Positions 46,901 through 55,396 of a DNA stretch of 64,000 nucleotides are shown one piece after another. Position 1 is the first letter of the stretch; each line of letters starts with the position of its first letter. Origin of the DNA: CBDDFS01 sp965227255 (lineage in GTDB: Bacteria > Bacteroidota > Bacteroidia > Flavobacteriales_E > Vicingaceae); the NCBI GenBank assembly GCA_965227255.1, contig CBDDFS010000006.1, positions 1 through 64,000 on the forward strand. The letters are read 5' to 3'. The position numbers were made by a program, and so were the translations under genes. The notes beneath the pieces are model-generated. The model was not told the origin of the DNA. It was given only the letters and a program-made list of their open reading frames with translations, and did no database searches.

Positions 46901-47110
46901 ATCCGAAGTGGAATTCACATTTGAATGTGTTATTGAGTTTCCATTCACATAATAAGTGAATGTTAGAGGAGGCGTAAGTCCTGTTGTAGAGACAGAATAA
47001 ATACCGTCGTTATTACACGGCACCTGGGTTACTACACCCGTTGCCGTCTGGCTAATTGCGTTATGTGCTAAGGTAATTAGTACAAGAAGTAGAAAAGGGA
47101 AATTTTTCAT
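43988..47110 (-). CDS. Large T9SS cargo protein with SprB repeats and DUF7619/DUF11-like region
   Basis: About 1040 residues from the ATG at 47108-47110, where the signal peptide (FPFLLLVLITLAHNAISQ) starts; 32 upstream codons look non-coding. About residues 150-600 hold six repeats of about 65-75 residues with Cys pairs (SGGVAPYTFLW ... VTDANGC), i.e. SprB repeats linked to gliding adhesins. A SdrD-type module (TVYLDANTNCTKDAGENGI) and a DUF11-like domain (FDYTIHFQNEGTYFARNIYI) follow. It ends with a T9SS sorting domain (LYPVPAKDFVTI ... KKLFVY). The residue composition is rich in Thr and Ser. Likely a surface adhesin. Confidence 0.85.
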   Translation of the reverse strand: MKNFPFLLLVLITLAHNAISQTATGVVTQVPCNNDGIYSVSTTGLTPPLTFTYYVNGNSITHSNVNSTSDQLTNFGMGVNAWISVNVTDGTNWAWTSNNYTPSFAFALFSTSPVCPATMGTLTATRTSGSMGPFSITWTNTQTLLTYTGNNATVPVGEYSVEIIDQNTGCVLEILDSAASVQQLSNVTASISTTAASCTNGTATATPSGGVAPYTFLWANGASTASISGLSRGWYSLEITDAQGCKGYTGAWIQQNPNIYVNTTVTNATCLQSDGSAIAFGSGGVNPYTYAWSNGQTSQTATNLTGGSYETVIATDANGCTGTGYAYIGTNTPITVTYTATKSSCTSPTGSATLTVTGGTTPYNVVWYTNPNTTGMTISNVSPGTYSFKVTDAVGCIRTGTAYVPPISTIYANVQASNATCPNSNGTATAIVSGTNPPFTYLWSTGATTSQITGLSAGSYTCEITDAAGCSVTKRAYVKTNSPINVAVTTTPASCIFNTDGAAVSRVTGGTAPYTYSYTNGTTSPNASNLGVGRYWLTVTDANGCSASRYFYIADAKTTNNCYCTITGTVYLDANTNCTKDAGENGIENIMVHCSGYGYTFTNANGEYSFQVPTGSYTITEQVNAYYPLASCQSNGISVSVVAASNCSTVVDIANDMNIINDLKITTMNATIPPVPGYSYQQKVVVKNMGTVTESGIQMGYVHDGQLSFTNSTLSSLTQLNSTNAPYSYSVQSGFPTLAPSASTVMFMNYNTPANLPLNTGVVFYDSVANTAPIDVNWLLDYSPWNNVNTYQTTVVGSYDPNYKEVTPKGEGEEGTIPSEVTEFDYTIHFQNEGTYFARNIYITDQLDEDLDWTTFVPGYSDYDYTVRISEDGLVTFTFENINLPWKSQYGDALSSGLVNYSISRKASNPQGTEFTNTANIYFDFNPPIITNTTLNTLNDYVSVEEIDNVVTTSDAVTIDLYPVPAKDFVTIRVNNVSQKETASLRIIDMVGKVILNEYISLHEGTTIVDQNLSNLNTGTYLTLIQFSDGSVITKKLFVY

Positions 47111-47373
47111 TGTGCTAGTTTTGAGTGATTTTACTAATAGACGCCGGTAGTTAGAAATGGTTGTTACTCGCTCAACCAGTTTTTCAGAAAATGACCTCAA
47201 AGTCAATTAGCAAGAACATCGCTCTAATCCGCATTGCGTCTACAAAAATTATCGCAAGTTTTAAGTCTGAAAATTTTTTAGAAAAAATTAAGAATTGACG
47301 TAAACAGATGAGGGATTTATTAAAGTTTTGATTTTTCATGCAACGATGACATAACAATTTTCGTCTATACCAT

Positions 47374-49440
47374 ATGCTGAAAAGATTGTTGATCTGTCTA
47401 CTGATTTATAGCTCGCAAGTGCATGCGCAAAAATTCCTAAATGGAGATTTTGAGAATACAGCTTTACCGAGAAGCATGACAGCTTTATCAAATGCTGCTT
47501 TCAACAATCTTATGTCAGACGCACACAGTTTTGGTTCGAAAGGGAGTATTTCCGTTTACACCACAGACTATTATCTTCCACCTCACAGTGGAAATCAATT
47601 CATCGTCATTCGTGGTAAAGACAACGACCTGTTGTCGTTGAAATTAAATAAGCCATTGGTGAAAGGGAATGATTATAAGATATCATTCTGGGACATGGCT
47701 ATTTTAGATTTTCTGGCCGATACAATTGAAATTGGACTTTCCACTACCATGGATTCAATCGGAAGCCAAATACATAAGACCAAACGAAAGGCTACCACAT
47801 GTGGATGGAGAAAACGATCTTTTCGGTTTATTGCTCCGAATAATGGTCAGTATATAACAATCTCTGTTCAGAATAATCGTCGATGGTCTATGGTTGCCCT
47901 TGACAATTTTTCATTTGAATGTCCGAAACCGAATCTGGGTCAAGATTTTTATGCTTGCACGGGAGAAGAGCATTTGCTGAAAGCCAATGTTAAAGGAGCG
48001 GATTATCTCTGGAGTGACAGTACATCTTCTTCGCAGTTGAATGTGACAAAATCCGGAAAATATTGGGTAAGTGTGACCAAATTCAGTTGTACAGTCACAG
48101 ACACCATTGAAATTATTTTTAAGCGGACACCATCCTTTGATTTAGGCAAGGATACAGTGCTGTGCCAGGGAGAACCTTTAAACATTAAACCGGGAATTCA
48201 AGGAGATTATTTATGGAGCACGAACTCTACTGATTCTCTGATTGCCATTGAGAATTCGGGCTTATACTGGCTCGATGTTACAAGAGATAACTGCAAATTT
48301 CGAGATTCAATTCAGGTTACGTTTATAGGTCCACCAAGAATAAATCTAGACAAGGATGTAAGCATTTGTGAAGGTGAAGAATATGTCTTTCACAGTCCAT
48401 ATCGTCCCCATCTGAGTTATTTGTGGAGCAATGGATCTAAAGATCAACAGATCATTGCCAGATCACCAGGTCTCTATTGGCTTTCGGTAAGCGACAGTGT
48501 TTGCACCATTGTGGATTCGACTTATCTAAAAGTGGTGGAAAGACCCAGGATTGATCTGGGAAATGATACATCAATTTGTGCAAACCAGAGTTTAAAACTT
48601 GAAATTGAGGATAAATACGATAGTGTGCTGTGGTCAACCAACTCACAATCCAATTCGATTGAAGTAAGTATTGCAGGTATTTATTCTGTTGAAGTTTCTG
48701 AGAGTGTTTGTAAGGCATACGATACGATTCAAATAAAATCAAGACCCATGGCAAGCATAGAACTCGGAAATGACACTTCTTTTTGCAGGGGGAATAGCTT
48801 GAAATTCAATTTTTCCGAAGCAAATGTGTCTTACTACTGGATGAATGAAATAAGGTCAAATCGATTTGAAGCTCATGAGACAGGTGAATACTATGTTGAA
48901 GCCGTAATGGGACTTTGTTCCAGCTACGACACCATTCAAATCACAGTAAAAGAATACCCTGAAATAGATTTGGGTCCTGATACCCTGATTTGTCTGAATT
49001 CCTCTTATCAATTAGATATAGATAGAAGTCTGCTGGGAATTCTGTGGCAAGATGGACAAACTTCTGAAAGCGTTGAAATAAAAGGTAGCGGGAAGTATTG
49101 GGTACAGGGAAATCACAATGGATGCGTATCTTCCGATACCCTGATAGTTTCAACATATGATTGTGTCCCATCTCTCCAGATTCCAAACGTTTTCACTCCC
49201 AACAAAGATGGTGTAAACGATACCTGGCATCCCATTTATGAAAACCTGATCAATGACATTGATCTAAAAATATTCGATCGAAATGGGAATGTTGTTTATC
49301 GCTCCAATGATCTGGAATGGAATGGAAATGGAATAAATGGAGACATTGCTCCGAACGACACCTATTTTTTTGTGGTCAGTTACACCGAAAACAATGGACA
49401 GTCAAAAAGTCAAAATGGCAATGTTACCTTGTTGAGGTAG
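47374..49440 (+). CDS. T9SS type B cargo with six Ig-like modules and gliding-motility-type C-terminus
   Basis: A 688-residue secreted protein with a signal peptide (RLLICLLIYSSQVHAQ). An N-terminal lectin-like domain (about residues 25-180; YLPPHSGNQFIVIRG) is followed by six tandem modules of about 60 residues. Each begins LGxDTxxC and ends in a Cys before a DTIQI-type strand (about residues 188-575). A C-terminal CHU_C / gliding motility-associated domain follows: IPNVFTPNKDGVNDTW, KIFDRNGNVVY. T9SS type B substrates of this kind are exported and often attached to the surface. It converges with the OFA transporter gene, 7 bp apart. Confidence 0.85.
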   Translation: MLKRLLICLLIYSSQVHAQKFLNGDFENTALPRSMTALSNAAFNNLMSDAHSFGSKGSISVYTTDYYLPPHSGNQFIVIRGKDNDLLSLKLNKPLVKGNDYKISFWDMAILDFLADTIEIGLSTTMDSIGSQIHKTKRKATTCGWRKRSFRFIAPNNGQYITISVQNNRRWSMVALDNFSFECPKPNLGQDFYACTGEEHLLKANVKGADYLWSDSTSSSQLNVTKSGKYWVSVTKFSCTVTDTIEIIFKRTPSFDLGKDTVLCQGEPLNIKPGIQGDYLWSTNSTDSLIAIENSGLYWLDVTRDNCKFRDSIQVTFIGPPRINLDKDVSICEGEEYVFHSPYRPHLSYLWSNGSKDQQIIARSPGLYWLSVSDSVCTIVDSTYLKVVERPRIDLGNDTSICANQSLKLEIEDKYDSVLWSTNSQSNSIEVSIAGIYSVEVSESVCKAYDTIQIKSRPMASIELGNDTSFCRGNSLKFNFSEANVSYYWMNEIRSNRFEAHETGEYYVEAVMGLCSSYDTIQITVKEYPEIDLGPDTLICLNSSYQLDIDRSLLGILWQDGQTSESVEIKGSGKYWVQGNHNGCVSSDTLIVSTYDCVPSLQIPNVFTPNKDGVNDTWHPIYENLINDIDLKIFDRNGNVVYRSNDLEWNGNGINGDIAPNDTYFFVVSYTENNGQSKSQNGNVTLLR

Positions 49441-49447
49441 CGGAATA

Positions 49448-50797
49448 CTAAGACTTATTTGATCGATGATATCGCTCCGGCACCGGTTTGATCAACAAAT
49501 TACTTATCAATCCCAAAATCAGCACACCTGCCATAATGTACAGTGTTGTATCGTAGGCTTCTGAGGGAGGCCTTTCCAACACCTCGATCTGGTATTCTCG
49601 TGCATAATTAATGATGCTTGGGCCTACTAAAGCAGCCGTTGACCAGGCGAGTAAGAGTCGACCGTGAATAGCTCCTACCTGATAAGTTCCAAATACATCC
49701 CTGATGTATGCAGGGATTGTGGCAAAACCTCCACCGTACATACTCAATACGATGCAAAAGGCAGTAATGAAGAGGTAAAGCTTGTTGGCATGACTTAAAT
49801 ATGGAATGCTAAGAAAGAGGAGACAACCCAGTACAAAGAAAATGGTGTACGTATTCCTCCGACCAATGAAATCCGATAAGGATGACCAGAAAAATCGACC
49901 CAACATATTGAATAGACTTAAGATCCCGACAAAACCTGCGGCAAAGGCAACATCTACACTGTCAAAACTCTCCTGGATCATAAGTGATGCTTGTCCGAGG
50001 ACTCCGATACCGGCTGTCACGTTCAACATTAACACGAAAAACAGAAAGTAAAACTGTGGTGTTTTTATGGCCATATCGGCTTCAACATCCGGAACCTTCA
50101 CTACACGTCGCTTGGAATTGCCTTCATTCGAAACGTTAATTTGATAATCCTCCGATGGAATTCTCACATTAAAAACTCCAAATGCCATGATGAGAGCATA
50201 GGAAATACCCATGAAAACAAAGGTTTCTGCCACACCAACCGAGTTTGCTGAAGAAAAATATTCCATAAAGAAAACCGAAAGCGGGGAAGCAATCATGGCC
50301 CCACCTCCGAAACCCATTATGGCCATTCCGGTAGCCATGCCCGGTTTGTCGGGAAACCATTTTATCAGGGTTGAAACCGGACTGATGTAACCAAGACCAA
50401 GTCCCATCCCTCCTATCACACCTGATCCCAGATATACGATCCATATGTTATGTATTGAAACGCCGAATGCCGAAATGAAAAAGCCTCCGCTGAATAAAAT
50501 GGTGGCATAGAACATCGTTTTTCTGGGTCCCACTCTTTCCACCCACTTTCCAAAGAGGGCTGCGGATGCACCTAGGCAAAACAGGGCAAGTGAAAATATC
50601 CAACCGATCTGGGTCAATTTCCAATCACCCTCCATAGTTTCTGAAACACCCAAAATTCTTGTCATAGGTTCATTGAAAACACTGAAGGCATAAATCTGTC
50701 CGATACAGAGATGAATCGAAAGGGCTACCGGAAGCAACTTGAATCGATTAAAATCCGATCCGGCAATGGTGTTTTCTTTATTCAGGAATTGAAACAA
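49448..50797 (-). CDS. OFA-family MFS transporter (oxalate/formate antiporter-like)
   Basis: A 449-residue protein with 12 membrane helices. It opens with LPVALSIHLCIGQIYAFSVF, then SGVIGGMGLGLGYISPVST and the central FPDKPGMATGMAIMGFGGGA, which are typical of the OFA group. A short basic loop of about residue 225-245 (SNEGNSKRRVVKVP) separates the two halves. OFA members exchange oxalate/formate or other monocarboxylates; no oxalate pathway gene is close, so the substrate is open. It is divergent from the TetR operon, so the palindrome at 50931 may also affect its promoter. Confidence 0.85.
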   Translation of the reverse strand: MFQFLNKENTIAGSDFNRFKLLPVALSIHLCIGQIYAFSVFNEPMTRILGVSETMEGDWKLTQIGWIFSLALFCLGASAALFGKWVERVGPRKTMFYATILFSGGFFISAFGVSIHNIWIVYLGSGVIGGMGLGLGYISPVSTLIKWFPDKPGMATGMAIMGFGGGAMIASPLSVFFMEYFSSANSVGVAETFVFMGISYALIMAFGVFNVRIPSEDYQINVSNEGNSKRRVVKVPDVEADMAIKTPQFYFLFFVLMLNVTAGIGVLGQASLMIQESFDSVDVAFAAGFVGILSLFNMLGRFFWSSLSDFIGRRNTYTIFFVLGCLLFLSIPYLSHANKLYLFITAFCIVLSMYGGGFATIPAYIRDVFGTYQVGAIHGRLLLAWSTAALVGPSIINYAREYQIEVLERPPSEAYDTTLYIMAGVLILGLISNLLIKPVPERYHRSNKS

Positions 50798-50930
50798 GAC
50801 GATTATTTTTTTCCAAGATATGGATTAAAGTCAATTTTCACAGGGGCCTTAGGAATCATCATAAAGCCCTTGTGATGATTCTATGGTCTCAGATTGATTT
50901 CAGGTCATGGAAAAATCAAACAATTGAATT

Positions 50931-50951
50931 AAATGTTTGATTTAAACATTT
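50931..50951. promoter_or_regulatory. Candidate TetR-family operator
   Basis: A perfect inverted repeat AAATGTTT - 5 nt - AAACATTT lies 14 bp upstream of the TetR start codon and in the divergent intergenic region with the OFA transporter. TetR repressors usually bind such palindromes in their own promoter. Assignment is by position and symmetry only. Confidence 0.55.
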
Positions 50952-50965
50952 GTTTAATATATTTG

Positions 50966-51568
50966 ATGTCGAAAATGAAAAATCCAGAAGAAAAGATCAT
51001 AGATGCTGCCAAAGACCTGTTCAAGGTAAAAGGCTTTGAAGGCACCAAGACGAGAGAGATCACAGACAAGGCCGGCGTAAATCTGGCCATGCTGAACTAT
51101 TACTTCCGAAGTAAAGTCAAGTTGTTTGAACTTATCATGTTCGGTACCATGAGTAATTTCATTAACGACATGCTCACTACCTTCAAGGATGAAGAAACGA
51201 GCCTTGAGAATAAGGTTAAGAGGTTTGTCTCCAATTATATAGAACTTCTGAAAAAAGAACCTGAGCTTCCCATATTCCTCCTGAATGAAATGCATAGAAA
51301 TCCGGAGAAGGTGCTACAAAGAATAAGTCCTGAAAGGAAGATAATCAACACACATTTCTTCGAACAATTATCGGAGTTGACGCGGCCTAAATCTGTTGCG
51401 ATAACGGAAAAACAGTTCATCATCAACATGATCTCGATGACAATTTTTCCATTCATAGGGAAGCCCCTGATCAAGTCGATAACAGAAACAGAAGAAAAAG
51501 AATTCAATCAAATACTTGAGGAAAGGAAAGAATTGATTCCAAAATGGTTAATGTCCTTTCTTCAATGA
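50966..51568 (+). CDS. TetR family regulator of the efflux operon
   Basis: About 200 residues from the ATG at 50966 (an upstream ATG at 50933 would add 11 hydrophobic residues and overlap the palindrome). The N-terminal HTH reads KIIDAAKDLFKVKGFEGTKT and LAMLNYYFRSKVKLFELIM. The C-terminal ligand domain is not assigned. Its stop overlaps the ATG of the TolC gene by 4 bp (ATGA), so it is the first gene of the seven-gene operon. This matches the E. coli CecR arrangement, in which a TetR protein controls the YbhGFSR transporter (comparison from known biology). Confidence 0.88.
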   Translation: MSKMKNPEEKIIDAAKDLFKVKGFEGTKTREITDKAGVNLAMLNYYFRSKVKLFELIMFGTMSNFINDMLTTFKDEETSLENKVKRFVSNYIELLKKEPELPIFLLNEMHRNPEKVLQRISPERKIINTHFFEQLSELTRPKSVAITEKQFIINMISMTIFPFIGKPLIKSITETEEKEFNQILEERKELIPKWLMSFLQ

Positions 51569-52842
51569 AATTAAGAGATATGAGACGTGCAGTAACATTT
51601 CCATTTCTTGTCATCCTGCTGATGACCGCTCCCTTTTCGACTTTCAGCCAGGAAGAATTGGACCTCGAAAGTGTCAGGAAGCTTGCCAGGGAGAACTATC
51701 CCCTATTCATGCAATATGACTTGCTTGAACTTGCTGAAGAATACAACATTTCAAATGCCAACAAAGCGTATTATCCTCAGGTTAGTGCGAATATTATCGG
51801 TGGACTCATATTCGGATTACCAAGTTTTTCTCCTGGCTCCGAGGAGACCAGCACTGAAGCAAATCTTATCGGTATTGTTCAGATCAATCAGAACCTTTGG
51901 GATGGTGGAAGAACAAAGGCGAACAAAGAATTGATCCGTCTAGAGTCTGATATTCAGGAAAAGGACCTTGACATAAGCCTGAAATCCATTGAATCTTCGG
52001 TTGACGAAGTTTATTTCAGCATTTTGCTCCTGGATGGTCAGATTGAACAAAGCAAAATTTATACCGGAATCTTAGAGACCAATTTTGAGCATGTTCAGGC
52101 CCTTTATAAGAATGGAACAGCTTTCAAATCAGATCTCGATGAGATAGAAGTTGAAACCATCATCAACGATCAAAAACTCGACGAGCTGATCTACACCAGA
52201 AGTGCCTTCATGAATATGCTGGCATTGATGATAGGGCGTACGCTGGATACATCGATGAAGCTTGTTACACCGGACTTGAATCCCGTTGAGCTCGATCAAG
52301 AGTTGAAACGAATGGAACTGGAAAAATTTGCCATGAATCGGGAAATGACCGAAGCTCAATTAAAGATGCAAAAGTCTTCACTTTACCCTAGTGTTGGTCT
52401 TCTTGGATTCGGAACTTTCCTGTCACCCGGAATTGATTTCGGTCCAACAAAACTTACTGAAATTGGTGTCGTTGGCCTCAATCTATCCTGGAATATTGGT
52501 GGGCTTTATCAAAACAAGAACAATAAACGACTTGCACAAGTTCGTCTCGACCAGATCGATTTACAGGAGAAAACATTTCGTTATCATACCAGACTTAACA
52601 TCATTCAATATCAGGACCAGATTCAAAGATTTGAAGATCTACTGGAGCAGGATGAGCGCATGATAGAGCTTCGAATGTCAATTCAGAATTCTTATCAGAA
52701 AAAGTACGACAATGGTGTTGTGACGATGTCACAATTATTGACCAAAGTGGATCAAACCAATTCAGCCAAACAAAATCTCGTATTGCATGAAGTTCAATAC
52801 CTGAAGACACTCAACAAATTAAATTTTGAAATCGGAAACTAA
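51565..52842 (+). CDS. TolC-family outer-membrane efflux protein
   Basis: About 425 residues from the ATG at 51565 that overlaps the TetR stop (ATGA); an ATG at 51544 is also in frame. The signal peptide ends near STFSQ. The TolC pattern is clear: two long repeated halves with coiled-coil helices (DLESVRKLARENYPLFMQYD, SLKSIESSVDEVYFSILLLD) and barrel strands such as LIGIVQINQNLWDGG. It should form the outer-membrane channel for the downstream ABC machinery. Seven bases separate it from the HlyD gene. Confidence 0.88.
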   Translation: MKLRDMRRAVTFPFLVILLMTAPFSTFSQEELDLESVRKLARENYPLFMQYDLLELAEEYNISNANKAYYPQVSANIIGGLIFGLPSFSPGSEETSTEANLIGIVQINQNLWDGGRTKANKELIRLESDIQEKDLDISLKSIESSVDEVYFSILLLDGQIEQSKIYTGILETNFEHVQALYKNGTAFKSDLDEIEVETIINDQKLDELIYTRSAFMNMLALMIGRTLDTSMKLVTPDLNPVELDQELKRMELEKFAMNREMTEAQLKMQKSSLYPSVGLLGFGTFLSPGIDFGPTKLTEIGVVGLNLSWNIGGLYQNKNNKRLAQVRLDQIDLQEKTFRYHTRLNIIQYQDQIQRFEDLLEQDERMIELRMSIQNSYQKKYDNGVVTMSQLLTKVDQTNSAKQNLVLHEVQYLKTLNKLNFEIGN

Positions 52843-52849
52843 AAAAGAA

Positions 52850-53743
52850 ATGAGACTAGCTAAATCTATATTGATAATTGGAATTTCCGGAATTCTCGCA
52901 TGCAACGGAAATGAAAAAGAATTCGATGCCTCCGGTTCTTTTGAGGCTGTTGAAACCACCATTTCGGCAGAAGGGTCGGGGATACTCACAGAATTTGAGC
53001 TTGCGGAAGGACAGCAGCTGGAAAAAGGACAGGTCCTCGGATTTATAGACACAACCCAGCTGCACTTGCGCAAAAAACAAATTGAAGCGCAAATGCAGGC
53101 ATTGCTTAGTCGGAAACCCGATATCTCGGTGCAACTCGCCTCCTTGCAATCACAATTGGATAATGCAGAAAATGAAAAGAAGAGAATTGAAAATTTACTT
53201 GAGGACGATGCAGCCACCACGAAACAACTGGATGATATCCAGGCTCAGATCGATTATCTGAAAGGACAGATTCAGGCTCAAAGAGCCACGCTTAACACCA
53301 GCATCAACGGAATAGATCTGGATGCAAATACATTGGCCGTACAGATAGAACAACTTCTTGATCAGATCAACAAGAGTCGAATAACATCACCCATATCCGG
53401 AACGGTTTTGGCCAAATATGTTGAACCTCACGAAATGACTCAAACCGGTAAGCCACTATTCAAAATTGCCGATATATCAAAGCTGACTTTGAGAGCCTAT
53501 TTTTCCGGTGATCAGCTATCTCAGATCAAATTAGGACAGGAAGTCACGGTGAGAATAGACGGACCCGAAGGAGAGATGAAAGAATACAAAGGATCCATCA
53601 CATGGATCAGTGACAAAGCAGAATTCACACCCAAAACCATACAGACAAAAAATGAACGGGCAAATCTCGTTTACGCCACTAAAATCATCGTTGTGAATGA
53701 CGGTCAGATCAAGATAGGCATGTATGGTGAAGTCTCCTTATAG
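52850..53743 (+). CDS. HlyD/YbhG-type membrane fusion lipoprotein
   Basis: About 297 residues from the ATG at 52850, where a lipoprotein signal begins (IIGISGILAC lipobox); an earlier TTG would run into the TolC stop. A biotinyl-lipoyl-like region (ISAEGSGILTEFELAEGQ) is followed by a long coiled coil (about residues 70-165, with many Gln, Lys and Glu) and a second beta part (PISGTVLAKYVEPHEMTQTG). It bridges the inner-membrane transporter and TolC. Lipidation replaces the transmembrane anchor of other HlyD proteins. It is the YbhG counterpart in this operon. Confidence 0.87.
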   Translation: MRLAKSILIIGISGILACNGNEKEFDASGSFEAVETTISAEGSGILTEFELAEGQQLEKGQVLGFIDTTQLHLRKKQIEAQMQALLSRKPDISVQLASLQSQLDNAENEKKRIENLLEDDAATTKQLDDIQAQIDYLKGQIQAQRATLNTSINGIDLDANTLAVQIEQLLDQINKSRITSPISGTVLAKYVEPHEMTQTGKPLFKIADISKLTLRAYFSGDQLSQIKLGQEVTVRIDGPEGEMKEYKGSITWISDKAEFTPKTIQTKNERANLVYATKIIVVNDGQIKIGMYGEVSL

Positions 53744-53747
53744 TGTT

Positions 53748-54659
53748 GTGGCGGTAATCATCGAAAACATATCAAAAGAATACAACGATGGCAAAACCAT
53801 TGCCCTTGACGACATTTCATTTGAGGTTTCGGAAGGGGAAATCTTCGGTCTAATCGGACCTGATGGAGCTGGAAAAACAAGCCTCTTCAGGATCCTCACA
53901 ACATTGTTACTTCCCGATAAGGGAAGGGCCGAAGTTCTGGGATATGATGTTGTTAAGGACTACAAGTTGATTCGACATAAGGTGGGTTACATGCCTGGCA
54001 AGTTTTCTCTTTACCAGGATTTAAGTGTGCAGGAAAATCTGGACTTCTTCGCAACCCTTTTCAATACCACGGTCGAACAGAACTATCATTTGATCAAAGA
54101 CATCTTTTCTCAACTTGAACCTTTCCGCAAAAGGCGAGCCGGTCAATTGTCGGGTGGAATGAAACAGAAACTGGCACTTTCCTGTGCCCTTATACATAAA
54201 CCTGATATTCTATTTCTGGATGAACCCACCACAGGTGTTGATGCTGTGTCGAGAAAAGAATTTTGGGAAATGCTTCAAAAACTCCGAGAACAGGGAATAA
54301 CCATTTTCGTTTCCACGCCATATATGGATGAAGCCAATTTATGCGATCGCATTGCCCTGATCCAAAATGGCAAGATTATGTCAATCGCAACTCCCGAAAA
54401 GATCATTGAACAATATCCCAATACTCTATTTCGTGCAAGATCCTCGGAAATGGGAAAACTGATCAAGGAACTGCGATCATCGCCTTATGTCTCCAGTTGC
54501 TTTGCTTTTGGAAGTTATCATCATTTCACCTTTAAAGAAGATCATGATTCCAGCGACGAATTGAAAACTGAATTGCGACATCATTCCGATCTGAGCATTG
54601 AACACATCCAACCGAGCATTGAAGACTGTTTTATTCATTTAATGCAAGCCAATGTCTGA
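53748..54659 (+). CDS. ABC ATPase, YbhF N-terminal-half-like
   Basis: About 303 residues. I start at GTG 53748, 4 bp after the HlyD stop; ATG 53724 is also in frame but overlaps HlyD by 20 bp. Walker A is GPDGAGKTS, the signature LSGGMKQKLALSCAL and Walker B ILFLDEPTTGVD. The Asp in GPDGAGK is typical of the first ATPase half of YbhF-like proteins. A C-terminal extension of about 70 residues follows the NBD. Its stop overlaps the start of the second ATPase gene by 8 bp. Together they replace the fused YbhF protein. Confidence 0.88.
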   Translation: MAVIIENISKEYNDGKTIALDDISFEVSEGEIFGLIGPDGAGKTSLFRILTTLLLPDKGRAEVLGYDVVKDYKLIRHKVGYMPGKFSLYQDLSVQENLDFFATLFNTTVEQNYHLIKDIFSQLEPFRKRRAGQLSGGMKQKLALSCALIHKPDILFLDEPTTGVDAVSRKEFWEMLQKLREQGITIFVSTPYMDEANLCDRIALIQNGKIMSIATPEKIIEQYPNTLFRARSSEMGKLIKELRSSPYVSSCFAFGSYHHFTFKEDHDSSDELKTELRHHSDLSIEHIQPSIEDCFIHLMQANV

Positions 54660-55392
54660 CATCGTTATTGAAGTGAAAGACCTTACAAAAGCATTTGGTG
54701 ATTTCAAAGCTGTTGACAACATAAGTTTTGAAGTCTATAAAGGCGAGATATTCGGATTTCTCGGTGCCAATGGGGCTGGCAAGACCACTGCCATGCGCAT
54801 GCTCTGTGGTTTATCGAAACCCACTTCCGGAAAAGCGAGTGTAGTGGGATTCAACATAAAGAATCAGGCTGAGTTGATCAAGGAACAAATTGGTTACATG
54901 AGTCAAAAATTCAGTCTGTATGAAGATTTGACTGTATCTGAGAATATTCAATTCTATGGTGGAATCTATGGACTTTCCATGGGAGAATTAAGGAGAAAAA
55001 AGTCTGAATTAATTGAGAAACTAGGTCTGGAGAATGCCCAGAATAGTCTGGTTGCCTCTCTTCCGCTTGGATGGAAGCAAAAACTCTCATTTTCGGTGGC
55101 CATTCTTCACGAACCCAAGGTGGTCTTTTTGGATGAACCAACTGGGGGTGTAGATCCTATTACAAGAAGACATTTTTGGGATCAGATCTACGAAGCAGCA
55201 GAACAAGGAATTACCATTTTCATTACAACCCATTATATGGATGAAGCAGAATATTGCGATCGTGTGTCCATAATGGTAGATGGAAAGATAGAAGCACTTG
55301 ATTCTCCTGAGTCATTGAAAGACCAATACCATGCCCAGAGCATGAATGATGTATTTTTTGAATTGGCCAGGGGGGCTGTTAGGTCAGAGTAG
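54652..55392 (+). CDS. ABC ATPase, YbhF C-terminal-half-like
   Basis: A 246-residue single NBD. Walker A is GANGAGKTT (residues 38-46), the signature position reads LPLGWKQKLSFSV instead of LSGGQ, and Walker B is VVFLDEPTGGVDP. The altered signature is a known trait of the second half of YbhF-like ATPases, so the two NBDs of this transporter are unlike and one ATP site is probably degenerate. It overlaps the previous gene by 8 bp and precedes the first permease by 4 bp. Confidence 0.88.
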   Translation: MSDIVIEVKDLTKAFGDFKAVDNISFEVYKGEIFGFLGANGAGKTTAMRMLCGLSKPTSGKASVVGFNIKNQAELIKEQIGYMSQKFSLYEDLTVSENIQFYGGIYGLSMGELRRKKSELIEKLGLENAQNSLVASLPLGWKQKLSFSVAILHEPKVVFLDEPTGGVDPITRRHFWDQIYEAAEQGITIFITTHYMDEAEYCDRVSIMVDGKIEALDSPESLKDQYHAQSMNDVFFELARGAVRSE

Positions 55393-55396
55393 AATT

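Noticed and set aside
43988..47110. The protein-level repeats of the SprB gene as a CRISPR or DNA tandem array
   Set aside because: The repeats are conserved in amino-acid sequence, not in nucleotide sequence, and there are no uniform spacers.
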